This document shows, in pieces, positions 8,377 through 16,834 of a stretch of DNA of 64,000 nucleotides. Origin of the DNA: Halalkalibacter akibai JCM 9157. Its GTDB lineage: Bacteria > Bacillota > Bacilli > Bacillales > Bacillaceae_D. The number at the start of each line of letters is the position of its first letter. Position 1 is the first letter of the stretch. The DNA lies in contig NZ_BAUV01000007.1 in NCBI RefSeq assembly GCF_000513135.1, positions 1-64,000 of the forward strand. The letters are read 5' to 3'. Position numbers and translations under genes: made by a program. A model generated the notes under the pieces. It was given only the letters and a program-made list of their open reading frames with translations. It was not told where the DNA came from and did no database searches.

Positions 8377-9491
8377 ATGGATACAGGTAATTTGAAGAAA
8401 TTGAATAAGTTCCATGTTGTTTTTTTAAGTCAGAACGTTATTATTGGAATCGGTTTATTTACTTTATCTAATGAGATTAGCATGGTAGGTTATAATCAGT
8501 GGCTTATTCCAATCATGTTAGGCGTTTTAGCAAACATCACTTTGATCCCAATTGTGCTTCTATGTAAGAAGTTCCCTGATGATTCTTTATTTAAAATAAA
8601 TGAAAAAATTTTAGGGAAGCTACTAGGGAAAATGGCGAATGGTGTTCTATTCCTATATGGGTTAATGGGCGCAGCATAATTATAAGAGGCTATAGTCGAA
8701 TTGTGCAGTCTGTTGTGTTACCAGGATTTCAAGTGTTACCTTTAACGGTGAGCTTATTTTTTGTAATGAGTTGTATTGTTGCAGGTGGAATTAAATCTGT
8801 TGCCAGGTTTTGCATTTTCTCGTTTTTTATGACTGGATGGATGGTTATCTTTTTGCAATGGCCACTTCAAGCGGGAAACTGGCTTCATGCTGTTCCTACC
8901 TTTGAAGTTAGTTATACTGATTGGCTTGAGGCATTACATGAAGGAGCACTCTCAATGTTTGGTTACGGCTTATTGATGTTTTATTATCCTTACATTCAGA
9001 ATCAAAAGAAGGTGTTTCTTCATACATCAATTGGGATTTGGTTAGCTGTTTTATTTTATTTAATCGTTTCAATAGCAGCAGTCGTCTATTTTTCTGCATG
9101 GCAACTAGATAATTTGTTGTTTCCAGTCTTAAATCTTTTCCAAGCAATTAAATTGACGTTTGTGGAGCGAATCGAAAATTTCGGAACCACTCTTTGGGTA
9201 TTTCTCGTTTTGTCTACCTCTTCTGCTTATTTATGGGTTGCGAAAAAGGGGATGGACGCTTTAACAAACAAGCATAAAGATAGAGTATGGCATATCTCTG
9301 TTGTTGCATTTTTATCATGGCTACTTGTATCAGGTCCGATTCCAATGGATATTCAAGTTATTATTTTCGATGAGTGGAGCGTCTTTTATGGATACGGGTT
9401 GTTACTCTATCCTATTTTCTTACTAGTTATTAATTATATTAAAAGAAAGTTGACCAAAAAGGAACCGAAGGAACAGGAGGTTTCTACATGA
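8377..9491 (+). pseudogene. spore germinant receptor B subunit (GerAB/YndE permease), operon 1, frameshifted
   Basis: Codons 1-100 (8377-8679) and a second frame ending at 9491 together make one amino-acid-permease-like GerB protein of about 371 residues, the normal length. The reading frame changes near 8671-8680: the first part ends 'YGLMGAA' then TAA, while the next frame continues 'IIIRGYSRIVQSVVLPG' without a gap. One inserted base in GCAGCATAATT restores the frame, so one base looks deleted. The GTG at 8703 is probably not a real start, since nothing like a ribosome-binding site is near. B subunits bind the germinant. Either the receptor is lost or this is a sequencing error. Confidence 0.85.
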
Positions 9492-10597
9492 AATTGCTCC
9501 TTTTACCTGTGATTGTAGCAGTCTTTATGTTAACTGGCTGTAATGATCCAAACATTGAACATCCCGTTATAGAGGATTTGGGAATGGTAGGGGTAATGGG
9601 CTTTGATTATGAAAATGAAAATGAAATGAAAATAAGTGTCACATTGCCACAACCTTCTAAAGATGCTCAAGAACAAGTTCAGCAGTTTTCATCCATTGTT
9701 AAATTACCCCATCAAGCGATGATGGATATTTCAACGTTAACGGAAAAGACACTAACTCCGGCCCAGTTGCGAGTTTTGTTATTTAGTGAAGAATTTGCTA
9801 GGAAACAAGGGATCTTTAAAGTATTAGAAAATTTATATAGAGACCCCCAAATAGGTTCTAATATTTTCATTGCGGTAGTAAAGGGAAATGCTGAGGATAT
9901 TCTATCAGCAACCTATAAAGATAAACCTGAAATTAATATTTATTTAACAGAACTTTTAACACCTAGGAATATAACTGCCTTTTCTCCGTTTACGACTTTA
10001 CATCAATTTATAAACAGGGAAACAGATGAGGTATCAGATCCATCTACTCCTTATTTAGAAAAGGTTGATGAAGATTCTATCAAGATTACAAAAGTAGCAT
10101 TATTCAAAGAGGACAAAATGGTAGACGTGATTACACCGGAAGAAGCAAAGGTCGTTGAAGCTATGAGAGGAAAAAAGAAGTTACCTGATATCTCTATCAC
10201 TATTCCTGGGGCGGAGGGAGATGAAGAGCATCTTGTCATGAAATTTGTAGATAGTAAATTTCATGCGAAAGTGAACGGTGACTTAGATAAACCAGAAATA
10301 TTTCTCTATTTATATGTTCGTGGAAGTGTCGTTGATTACGATGGGGTCAGATTGTTGTCTAGTAACGATAATCGAATAATAGTGGAAACAGAAACTGGTA
10401 AGCATATAGAGGACAAAGTAATGAGAGCTGTAAGTTTATTTCAAGAACTAGGTGTCGAACCAATTGGTCTTGGTGAATATTTTCGCTTGAGAAATGCACC
10501 CGGATGGACAAAGGAAAAATGGCTTGAAGCTTTTAAACAAGCAGACATTACAACACATGTTGAAGTTCGGATTGTATCAACAGGAACTGTTCGTTAG
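9488..10597 (+). CDS. spore germinant receptor C subunit (GerC lipoprotein), operon 1
   Basis: A 369-residue lipoprotein with a short signal ending in the lipobox LTGC (lipidated Cys18), followed by the GerAC-type N-terminal domain and the C-terminal '(E)YFR...W' domain ('GLGEYFRLRNAPGWTKEKW'). C subunits are anchored on the outer face of the spore inner membrane and are needed for receptor function. ATG overlaps the stop of the B gene (ATGA) and is preceded by GGAGG, so its translation depends on the upstream frame; the B frameshift may thus reduce its expression. The gene is followed by a 25-bp inverted repeat. Confidence 0.92.
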   Translation: MKLLLLPVIVAVFMLTGCNDPNIEHPVIEDLGMVGVMGFDYENENEMKISVTLPQPSKDAQEQVQQFSSIVKLPHQAMMDISTLTEKTLTPAQLRVLLFSEEFARKQGIFKVLENLYRDPQIGSNIFIAVVKGNAEDILSATYKDKPEINIYLTELLTPRNITAFSPFTTLHQFINRETDEVSDPSTPYLEKVDEDSIKITKVALFKEDKMVDVITPEEAKVVEAMRGKKKLPDISITIPGAEGDEEHLVMKFVDSKFHAKVNGDLDKPEIFLYLYVRGSVVDYDGVRLLSSNDNRIIVETETGKHIEDKVMRAVSLFQELGVEPIGLGEYFRLRNAPGWTKEKWLEAFKQADITTHVEVRIVSTGTVR

Positions 10598-10612
10598 AAT
10601 GTTTTCGTGCTT

Positions 10613-10664
10613 AAGAACTTAAAAGGGTTATTGCAAAGATTTGCAATAACCCTTTTAAGTTCTT
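10613..10664 (+). terminator. long perfect hairpin after germination operon 1
   Basis: A 25-bp perfect inverted repeat (10613-10637 with 10640-10664) with only two bases between the arms. The 3' side is followed by a weak T-run (TTTT within TCTTTTGG). It is probably a terminator; its length and perfection are unusual in this window. Confidence 0.65.
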
Positions 10665-10739
10665 TTGGTAAAACTACATATTTTTACGTTACCAGGAAAT
10701 CCTATAAACAAGATTCTTTAAGAGCTAAGTGGTGAGCAA

Positions 10740-10976
10740 ATGATTACATTCGTCTATTTCCTTTTACTTATACTTATGATTTTATTAATGAGTTTATTTG
10801 ATTCCATCGTGTTTGAGAGAAATTTTCTGTATTCTCTTCAAGTCATTTACCCGTTTGAATTAGGGACACGAAGAACGATAGTTTCTACTTGGGCCATTAT
10901 TGGTCTATTTACGGCAGTTTATCTTGACTATCGAAAGATGAAAGATGCTAAGAAGCAACAATCAACGAACAGGTGA
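10740..10976 (+). CDS. small two-helix germination protein (Ger D subunit type), operon 2
   Basis: A 78-residue protein with two membrane segments (about 2-20 and 46-63) joined by a short loop ('ERNFLYSLQVIYPFELGTRR') and a basic C-terminus. It is the first gene of the second germination operon, and the next gene's SD overlaps its end. Small two-helix 'D' genes adjacent to germinant-receptor operons are known in Bacillus and modulate receptor activity. Family membership here is inferred from size, topology and position; I cannot confirm homology. The start is an ATG preceded by AAGTGGTGAG. Confidence 0.7.
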   Translation: MITFVYFLLLILMILLMSLFDSIVFERNFLYSLQVIYPFELGTRRTIVSTWAIIGLFTAVYLDYRKMKDAKKQQSTNR

Positions 10977-10980
10977 TGCT

Positions 10981-12114
10981 ATGAACACGGTTGGGAACAA
11001 TAAAATTTCTTTATGGCAGTTGTTTGTTTTAATCACTATTTTTGCAATTGGGACAGCAGTTGTAGTCGGAGCAGGAGAAGAAGCTAAACAAGATATATGG
11101 ATTGCGGAAATCATTGCTACTGTAATTGGTGTAGGTATTATTTTCAGCTATCATAAGCTACTTACATTTGCTGGTCAAAGAAATTTGTATGAGATATTGG
11201 AATTTTCGATGGGAAAGATAATAGGTAAGGCGTTATGCCTGGGTTACTGTCTTTACTTTCTTTATATTGCTTCTCGTAATATCCGGGATTTTGGTGAATT
11301 GATGAAAGTTACCATTTTGCCGTTTACACCACTTGAAGTAATTGCGATTGCAATGATGGTCGTTGTGATGTACACCGTATATTTAGGATTTGAGACGTTA
11401 GCAAGAGTTACTGAAATTATTTCACCCTATATTGTGGTCATCCTATTGTTAATAGGAGTTTTGCTGTTTATTAGTGGTGAGCTAAGGATGGATCATTTAT
11501 TACCAGTGTTAGGAGATGGTTTTGGTCCAATCTTACAAGCTCTCTTTCCTACATTAATTACGTTTCCTTACGGGGAAGTCATTGTGTTTACTGTTTTTAT
11601 GACATCCACATCGAACTTTTCTTACGCAGGAAAAGTAGGAGCGATTGCCATCATGCTAGCTGGTATATTGATCACATATTCAAATATTATTCAAATTACA
11701 GGACTTGGTGTCGATTTGAAAATTCGCACCTTATTCCCTTTAATGACGGCAGCTAGAGAAATAAAACTAATGGATTTCTTTGAGCGAGTGGATATTTTAG
11801 TTGTTTTTATTTTAATGTGCGGCATTTTCATTAAAGTTAGTGTATTTTTCTATGCTGGATTAAAAGGGTTAGAATATGTTTTTAACATTCCATACCGATC
11901 TTTGATCATTCCAGTAACAGCACTTATTCCTTTTTTTGCTGTTATAAATTCAAATAATGTTGTTGAACATTTTGAAGAAGGATTAGTAATTGTTCCATAT
12001 ATTTTACACTTACCGTTACAGTTTGGAATACCTTTTGTCTTATTTGTGATTCTGTTTATTAAAAAGAAGAAAGGAAAAGTGAGTAAATCAAGGCCAGAGG
12101 AGGTTCAATCGTGA
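10981..12114 (+). CDS. spore germinant receptor B subunit (GerAB/YndE permease), operon 2
   Basis: An intact 377-residue spore permease of the APC-like GerB family with about ten membrane segments; 'ISLWQLFVLITIFAIGTAVVVG' is the typical first segment. ATG at 10981 is used because AGGTGA lies four bases upstream; an in-frame ATG 36 bases earlier falls inside the D gene and has no ribosome-binding site. B subunits carry the germinant-binding site. Its end overlaps the A-subunit GTG. It is the undamaged counterpart of the broken B gene of operon 1. Confidence 0.93.
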   Translation: MNTVGNNKISLWQLFVLITIFAIGTAVVVGAGEEAKQDIWIAEIIATVIGVGIIFSYHKLLTFAGQRNLYEILEFSMGKIIGKALCLGYCLYFLYIASRNIRDFGELMKVTILPFTPLEVIAIAMMVVVMYTVYLGFETLARVTEIISPYIVVILLLIGVLLFISGELRMDHLLPVLGDGFGPILQALFPTLITFPYGEVIVFTVFMTSTSNFSYAGKVGAIAIMLAGILITYSNIIQITGLGVDLKIRTLFPLMTAAREIKLMDFFERVDILVVFILMCGIFIKVSVFFYAGLKGLEYVFNIPYRSLIIPVTALIPFFAVINSNNVVEHFEEGLVIVPYILHLPLQFGIPFVLFVILFIKKKKGKVSKSRPEEVQS

Positions 12115-13706
12115 AAGTATTTAAAAAGATTATCTCTTCGATGAAAGTAGATTCTACAAATAATAAGACGACACCAGAAGATTTTATTGATGAACAAGGG
12201 AAAAAGGCTCTTTCTAAATCTCTTAGCAAAAATGAAGATCAATTCAAGCAAATCTTCGCTAATAGTTTTGATTTTTATTTGGAAAGAGTGTACGTTGGCG
12301 AGACAGAAGGCCTGATTTTATATTTAAAATCGATGGTTGATTTGTCAAAAATCTCAGATTCTGTTCAAACGACGTTAACGAAAGCTCATAGTAAACAATA
12401 TAAGATTTCCAATTCTGCAGATTTAACAGAGTTTCAGAAAGAATACTTTTCAAGTTATGATATTGATCCAGTAAAGTATGAACATGATGTTGTTTGGCAT
12501 GTGTTATCAGGTTATTCAGTTATTCTTATTGGGGGTATTTCAGAAGGAATTGCTCTCCATACATCGACTTCAGAAGCGCGTTCAATTGAGCAATCTCAAA
12601 CGCAAACGATCATTAGGGGGCCGCAAGAAAGTTTCACGGAGTCAAAAGGTACAAACCTAAGCTTAATTAGAAGACGAATTAAGAATTCTCACTTAAAAAC
12701 AGAGAAATTTAAAGTAGGCAAGGATACGCAAACGGCTGTTTGTATTATTTATTTAGACAATGTTGCAAGTAAGGATATTGTAGACGAGGTACGGAGTCGG
12801 ATCAATCAAATTAAAGCGAATGCCATTATTGATTCTGGGAATCTAGAAGAATTAATTAGTGATAAAGTGTTAACTCCGTTTCCGATGATGTATCATTCTG
12901 ACCGGCCGGATGCGGTTTCAGCTGATATTATTGAGGGAAAAGTAGCTGTTTTAGTGGATGGAAGTCCTTTTGCTCTTGTCGCGCCTGTAGTTTTCACAGA
13001 TTTTTTTCAGGTGAGCGAGGATTATTATCAAGGATTCATGATGGCAACGATGCTTAGAATGCTTCGTTTCCTGGCCTTTCTTTTAGCTCTGCTACTTCCA
13101 TCTATGTATATTGGGTTAACTACTTTTCATCAACAGTTGATACCGACGGATTTAGTGGTTAGTATACAAGCGCAACGCGAAGGCGTTCCATTTCCAGCCG
13201 TAGTTGAACTTCTGCTCATGGAGGTTACCTTTGAGATTTTACGCGAAGCAGGAGTTCGCATGCCTAGAGTAGTAGGGCAAACGGTTTCGATTGTTGGAGC
13301 ACTTGTTATAGGACAAGCAGCGGTTGAAGCAGGTGTTGTTTCTCATTTTCTCGTCATTGTGGTTGCTTTAACAGCTATGGCAGGCTTTGTGTCTCCAGTT
13401 TATGCATTTGCTAATGCAACAAGACTATTAAGGTTTGTACTTATAATAATAACAGCAATGTTAGGGTTATTTGGGACTTTGTTAGGGTTTTTAATGATCA
13501 TTGCCCACTTAACGCATTTACGGTCATTTGGTGTGCCTTATTTAGCACCGATGGGTCCTATCATCTTAGAAGATCAAAAAGATGTTATGGTAAGACTTCC
13601 AATTCAATTAATGAATAAAAGACCTAACTATTTACATGCACAAAAAGACTTGAAGCAAGCTTCATCTGATCAGTTGCCAAGACAGAAGAAGGAGGAGAGT
13701 TCATGA
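12111..13706 (+). CDS. spore germinant receptor A subunit (GerA family), operon 2
   Basis: A 531-residue GerA protein: hydrophilic domain about 1-320 with the conserved block 'GPQESFTESKGTNLSLIRRR', then membrane segments and 'PFPAVVELLLMEVTFEILRE'. It starts at GTG with GAGGAGG upstream and overlaps both neighbours by 4 bases, so B, A and C are translationally coupled. Gene order B-A-C differs from the A-B-C order of operon 1. It is likely transcribed in the forespore by sigma-G, as all known ger receptors are, but I could not find a convincing promoter. Confidence 0.93.
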   Translation: MKVFKKIISSMKVDSTNNKTTPEDFIDEQGKKALSKSLSKNEDQFKQIFANSFDFYLERVYVGETEGLILYLKSMVDLSKISDSVQTTLTKAHSKQYKISNSADLTEFQKEYFSSYDIDPVKYEHDVVWHVLSGYSVILIGGISEGIALHTSTSEARSIEQSQTQTIIRGPQESFTESKGTNLSLIRRRIKNSHLKTEKFKVGKDTQTAVCIIYLDNVASKDIVDEVRSRINQIKANAIIDSGNLEELISDKVLTPFPMMYHSDRPDAVSADIIEGKVAVLVDGSPFALVAPVVFTDFFQVSEDYYQGFMMATMLRMLRFLAFLLALLLPSMYIGLTTFHQQLIPTDLVVSIQAQREGVPFPAVVELLLMEVTFEILREAGVRMPRVVGQTVSIVGALVIGQAAVEAGVVSHFLVIVVALTAMAGFVSPVYAFANATRLLRFVLIIITAMLGLFGTLLGFLMIIAHLTHLRSFGVPYLAPMGPIILEDQKDVMVRLPIQLMNKRPNYLHAQKDLKQASSDQLPRQKKEESS

Positions 13707-14884
13707 GAAAAGTCTTCTTCATTCTTCTTGCTATATTAGTACTAACAGGTTGTTGGGATCGAAGAGAGATTAACGAATTAACCCTTGTTTCTGGTTTGGC
13801 CATTGAAAAAGGGGAAGGCGATTTTTTTAATTTAACAATTGAAGCGATTAATGCTAGTGAATTAGATCCGAGTTTATCTGAGGGGCTAGCGCCAACGGTT
13901 ACCTTTACTTTGACTGGTTTAACAATGGGAGAACTTTTAAGTAAAATGAATCTTGGTTTAACGAGAGAGTTAAATTTCTCTCATGCAAGAACGTTAGTCA
14001 TTGATGAGAAGCTCGCTCGAGAAGATGGAGTAAGTCGATTTTTAAAGTTTTTGGAAAAAAGTGGTCAGTTCAGAAATGACTTCCAAATTATTGTCTCTAA
14101 AGGAGTCAAGGCTAAAGATATTATTACGACAACTTATCCCGTACAAAAAGTCCCTTCATTTAAAATTTTTAGACAGTTTGAGACTCTAAAAGATCAATGG
14201 GGAGGATTCCCTGAAACAACTTTAACCGATTTTGTTTTTAGTTTAACTTCACCAGGGAGGGATCCGATGGTAGCAGCTATCTCAATTGAAGGAGATCCTT
14301 CTAAGGGAAGTTCGGTTAATGATAATATGGAACTAGATATGCCTGCTATTGCCGTTTATGATGGCATAGCAGTATTTGAAAAAGACAAATTAATTGGTTA
14401 TTTAAGTGTTGAAGAAGCTAGAAATGTAATGTGGATAAAAGACTTAGAAACAACTACCACATCTGTTCCATGTGGTGAAAATGGTTATTACTCGGTTAGA
14501 GTATTTAACAACCATTCAACTGTTGATACGGAATATGAAAACAATAAAGCAAAAATCAAGGTGAAGCTTGTCATAGAGGGAGAAATTTATGACAACCAAT
14601 GCGCAAGAGGGTTAGATGATATTAATACGTATGAGGATTATCAAAGCGCATTAAAGGAACATTTAGAAACTAAATTAAGGAAAACGATCAAAAAAGTGCA
14701 AGAGGATTTTAAAGTGGATATTTTTGGATTTGGCGAAAAGATGAGTAAACAACATTATCAGAAATTTAAACAAATAAACGACTGGAACGAAGAATTTATT
14801 AATGCAGATGTTGAAGTAGAGGCAAGTGTTTATATAAGAAGAGATGGAATGAGAACGAAGAGTTTTCTTGAACAAGTAGATTAA
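13703..14884 (+). CDS. spore germinant receptor C subunit (GerC lipoprotein), operon 2
   Basis: A 393-residue GerC lipoprotein: signal with lipobox LTGC (Cys17) followed by 'WDRREINE', the hallmark start of mature GerC proteins, and a C-terminal domain ending in 'VDIFGFGEKMSKQHYQKF' and 'ADVEVEASVYIRRDG'. It overlaps the A gene by four bases and has GGAGGAG before its ATG. It completes a full D-B-A-C receptor operon, the one likely to function in this strain. Confidence 0.94.
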   Translation: MRKVFFILLAILVLTGCWDRREINELTLVSGLAIEKGEGDFFNLTIEAINASELDPSLSEGLAPTVTFTLTGLTMGELLSKMNLGLTRELNFSHARTLVIDEKLAREDGVSRFLKFLEKSGQFRNDFQIIVSKGVKAKDIITTTYPVQKVPSFKIFRQFETLKDQWGGFPETTLTDFVFSLTSPGRDPMVAAISIEGDPSKGSSVNDNMELDMPAIAVYDGIAVFEKDKLIGYLSVEEARNVMWIKDLETTTTSVPCGENGYYSVRVFNNHSTVDTEYENNKAKIKVKLVIEGEIYDNQCARGLDDINTYEDYQSALKEHLETKLRKTIKKVQEDFKVDIFGFGEKMSKQHYQKFKQINDWNEEFINADVEVEASVYIRRDGMRTKSFLEQVD

Positions 14885-14909
14885 AAAAGGAAGACAAAAG
14901 TCTCCTTTT
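14885..14909 (+). terminator. hairpin at the end of operon 2, also carrying an anti-SD element
   Basis: AAAAGG(A)AGAC (14885-14895) pairs with GTCTCCTTTT (14900-14909) across a four-A loop, with one bulged A. There is no long T-run, so it is a weak terminator. The 3' arm is also complementary over 11 bases to the Shine-Dalgarno region 15052-15062 of the next gene. Confidence 0.5.
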
Positions 14910-14937
14910 CGATTATGATAAAAGTATTAAAATAATT

Positions 14938-15026
14938 GAAAAAGGCAAACTTATCGAAAGGTAAGGACGCAAAGCCATGGGCCTAAAGTGATGTGTATAT
15001 CATATGGTTGCCAGGTTGCCAATGTC
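14938..15026 (+). promoter_or_regulatory. cyclic di-GMP-I (GEMM-I) riboswitch
   Basis: All class I landmarks are visible: GGCAAAC (14944-14950), a stem closed by the GAAA tetraloop (14956-14959), GGACGCAAAGCC (14965-14976), the tetraloop receptor strands CCTAA (14982-14986) and TATGG (15003-15007), then the second helix GGTTGCCAGGTTGCC. It ends about 40 bases before the ATG of a secreted protein gene and must control it. No strong terminator lies between aptamer and gene, so control is probably at translation. Confidence 0.93.
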
Positions 15027-15066
15027 TTCTATATGAGGCTTTGGGTTTCATAAAGGAGACTTGAAA

Positions 15067-15948
15067 ATGAAAAACATCATTTATTCTACTGTATTGGCTT
15101 TTCTCGTTCTATTCACTTCAATGACACCCTCATCAGCTGCAACAGAGACGAAAACAATATCTACGTGGCTATGGAATCCCTATGAAATAGTTGATAACTC
15201 AATAGAAGTTCTCTTGTTTTTAGAACAAAATGGAGTTACCGATCTTTATTTGCAAGTTGATCGTGACATTGCGATTCGTCATTATCAAACTTTCATCGCA
15301 CAAGCATCTCAACGAAAGATAAATGTACATGCCTTAGACGGTGCTCCTTCATGGGCAACGAAACAGGGAAAAAGGCAGTACGATCCAGTGATCTCCTGGT
15401 TAAGAAATTATCAAGCTCAGTCTACAAGTGAGCAACGATTCAAAGGGATACACCTTGATGTTGAGCCTTACTTAGTGCAAGAGTGGAACAGCAATCGTCA
15501 AAAAACGATAGAGTACTACCAACAAGCCCTTATTAGTTTTCAAACGCTAGCAAAAGAACTAAAACTCGTTTACTCAAATGATATTCCTTTTTGGTTTGAT
15601 GAGATCTCGTTTAATAATAAACCTTACGGAAAAGGGAATCTATCTGAATGGTTAATCAACCAATCTGATTTTATTACGATTATGGCTTATCGCAATATGG
15701 CGGATGGTCCCAATGGCATAATTGAGTTAGTAAAAAATGAGATTAACTATGCTTTGAAGCAACATAAGAAAGTTGTAATTGGTGTTGAGACGATGAAGTC
15801 GTTAGAAGGTTCACATATTAGTTTTGCTGATAAAGGACAATCCTATATGGAGAAAGAATTACTAAAAGTTGAAGTCGCATATCAATCTACAGTTAGTTTT
15901 TCAGGATTTGCTTATCACCATTATGCTAGTTGGAAACAATTAAAATAA
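15067..15948 (+). CDS. secreted TIM-barrel-like protein, putative glycoside hydrolase, c-di-GMP controlled
   Basis: A 293-residue protein with a signal peptide cleaved near 'SSAATE' (about residue 25). The mature part reads as a beta/alpha barrel with strands 'DLYLQVDRD', 'INVHALDG', 'GIHLDVEPY', 'LKLVYSNDIPFW', 'DFITIMAYRN' and 'KVVIGVET'. 'HLDVEPY' and 'IMAYRN' look like catalytic-strand motifs of GH18-like or DUF-type glycoside hydrolases; I do not recognise a named family. AAAGGAG lies 8 bases before the ATG at 15067. Its c-di-GMP riboswitch suggests a task in surface life, such as trimming matrix or wall polysaccharide. Confidence 0.75.
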   Translation: MKNIIYSTVLAFLVLFTSMTPSSAATETKTISTWLWNPYEIVDNSIEVLLFLEQNGVTDLYLQVDRDIAIRHYQTFIAQASQRKINVHALDGAPSWATKQGKRQYDPVISWLRNYQAQSTSEQRFKGIHLDVEPYLVQEWNSNRQKTIEYYQQALISFQTLAKELKLVYSNDIPFWFDEISFNNKPYGKGNLSEWLINQSDFITIMAYRNMADGPNGIIELVKNEINYALKQHKKVVIGVETMKSLEGSHISFADKGQSYMEKELLKVEVAYQSTVSFSGFAYHHYASWKQLK

Positions 15949-15958
15949 AAATGTAATC

Positions 15959-15988
15959 GAGGATCATTATTTGATCCTCTTTTTTTTT
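15959..15988 (+). terminator. intrinsic terminator of the c-di-GMP-controlled gene
   Basis: Stem GAGGATCA / TGATCCTC with a five-base loop and nine T after it. Confidence 0.9.
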
Positions 15989-16338
15989 GTTACTAGGAAT
16001 CTCTGACTACTTACGAGTTTGTACTAGGAAGGTAGGCATAGAAAATGAACTTGTTATTAGTTCTAAAGTAACGGATGAGAAGATGAATACTATCCAAAAA
16101 GGTCGTGATTTTAAGCTGTCAGTCATGAGAACCCACACCGTTTGAAGAAAATAGGAACAGAAGACAATATATTATGTTTGTCAGATAACCGATAATAGTA
16201 TTAAGAGCATTCTCTTTCTGTTGAATTCTAGTTATAGTGTATCTATAATTTAGTAGGTAGAGAGCGGGTTGGATTGGTGAAGTATTTGTTCGGTCAAAGA
16301 CATAATTCATTATATAAGAAGGAATATAGGTGATAACT
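15989..16338. other. 350-bp intergenic region before the STAS gene
   Basis: An open frame of about 43 codons without a credible start (16010-16143, ending THTV) has no recognisable signature. No convincing promoter motif or hairpin stands out. It may be a remnant of a lost gene, but I see nothing that proves it. Confidence 0.3.
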
Positions 16339-16671
16339 ATGAGATACGAGCAAGATCATCAGATTGGGATTTTATTTATCGAAGAAGATATTACGATAAA
16401 AAATGTAAATCAGTTTAAAGAAAGAATGGAGACATTTATACACCAATCAGAACAGCAGTTTATTTTAGATTTGACAAAAGTTAAATACTTGAACAGTTCA
16501 GCTTTAGGAGTAATTGCCAATACAGTTATGCAGGCAAAAGAGCAAGAAAAAGAATTTATACTCTCGGGAGTGACCCCTCCTATAGATGAAATTTTTGATA
16601 TTGTAAAGTTTTCAAGCTTTGTAAAAATGTATACAACGATTGCTGAAGCTCGTAACTACTATAATCCATAG
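16339..16671 (+). CDS. STAS-domain anti-sigma-factor antagonist-like protein
   Basis: A 110-residue single STAS domain with the phosphorylation loop 'YLNSSALGVIAN', in which one of the two Ser is the expected target of an anti-sigma kinase, as in SpoIIAA and RsbV. Such proteins free a sigma factor when unphosphorylated by binding the anti-sigma factor. The ATG at 16339 has AGGTG six bases upstream; an in-frame GTG at 16330 is possible. No cognate kinase or phosphatase gene is adjacent, so its partner is elsewhere or lost. Confidence 0.85.
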   Translation: MRYEQDHQIGILFIEEDITIKNVNQFKERMETFIHQSEQQFILDLTKVKYLNSSALGVIANTVMQAKEQEKEFILSGVTPPIDEIFDIVKFSSFVKMYTTIAEARNYYNP

Positions 16672-16780
16672 AAATTTGACGGAGGAATAATCTACGCATT
16701 CGTTTGAAATCGTGCTTGAAAACATCTCATCGTGGCAGCAATTAGCAGAGTGAAAAACCGAACTTGCCACTTAAGAATCC

Positions 16781-16813
16781 GAAAAACTCCTTTTTATTAA
16801 GGGGTTTTTCTTT
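16781..16813 (+). terminator. intrinsic terminator after the STAS gene
   Basis: Stem GAAAAACTCCTT / AAGGGGTTTTTC (16781-16792 with 16799-16810, one G-U pair) followed by TTT. Confidence 0.75.
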
Positions 16814-16834
16814 GATAAAAAGTGATTAAATAAA

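Noticed and set aside
8703-9491. A separate 262-residue gene beginning at GTG 8703
   Set aside because: The frame is the continuation of the GerB permease; no ribosome-binding site precedes the GTG.
16678-16753. Remnant of a second gene after the STAS gene: GGAGGA, then ACG and 19 codons reading THSFEIVLENISSWQQLAE
   Set aside because: It lacks a start codon and is too short to match to any family; it could be chance.
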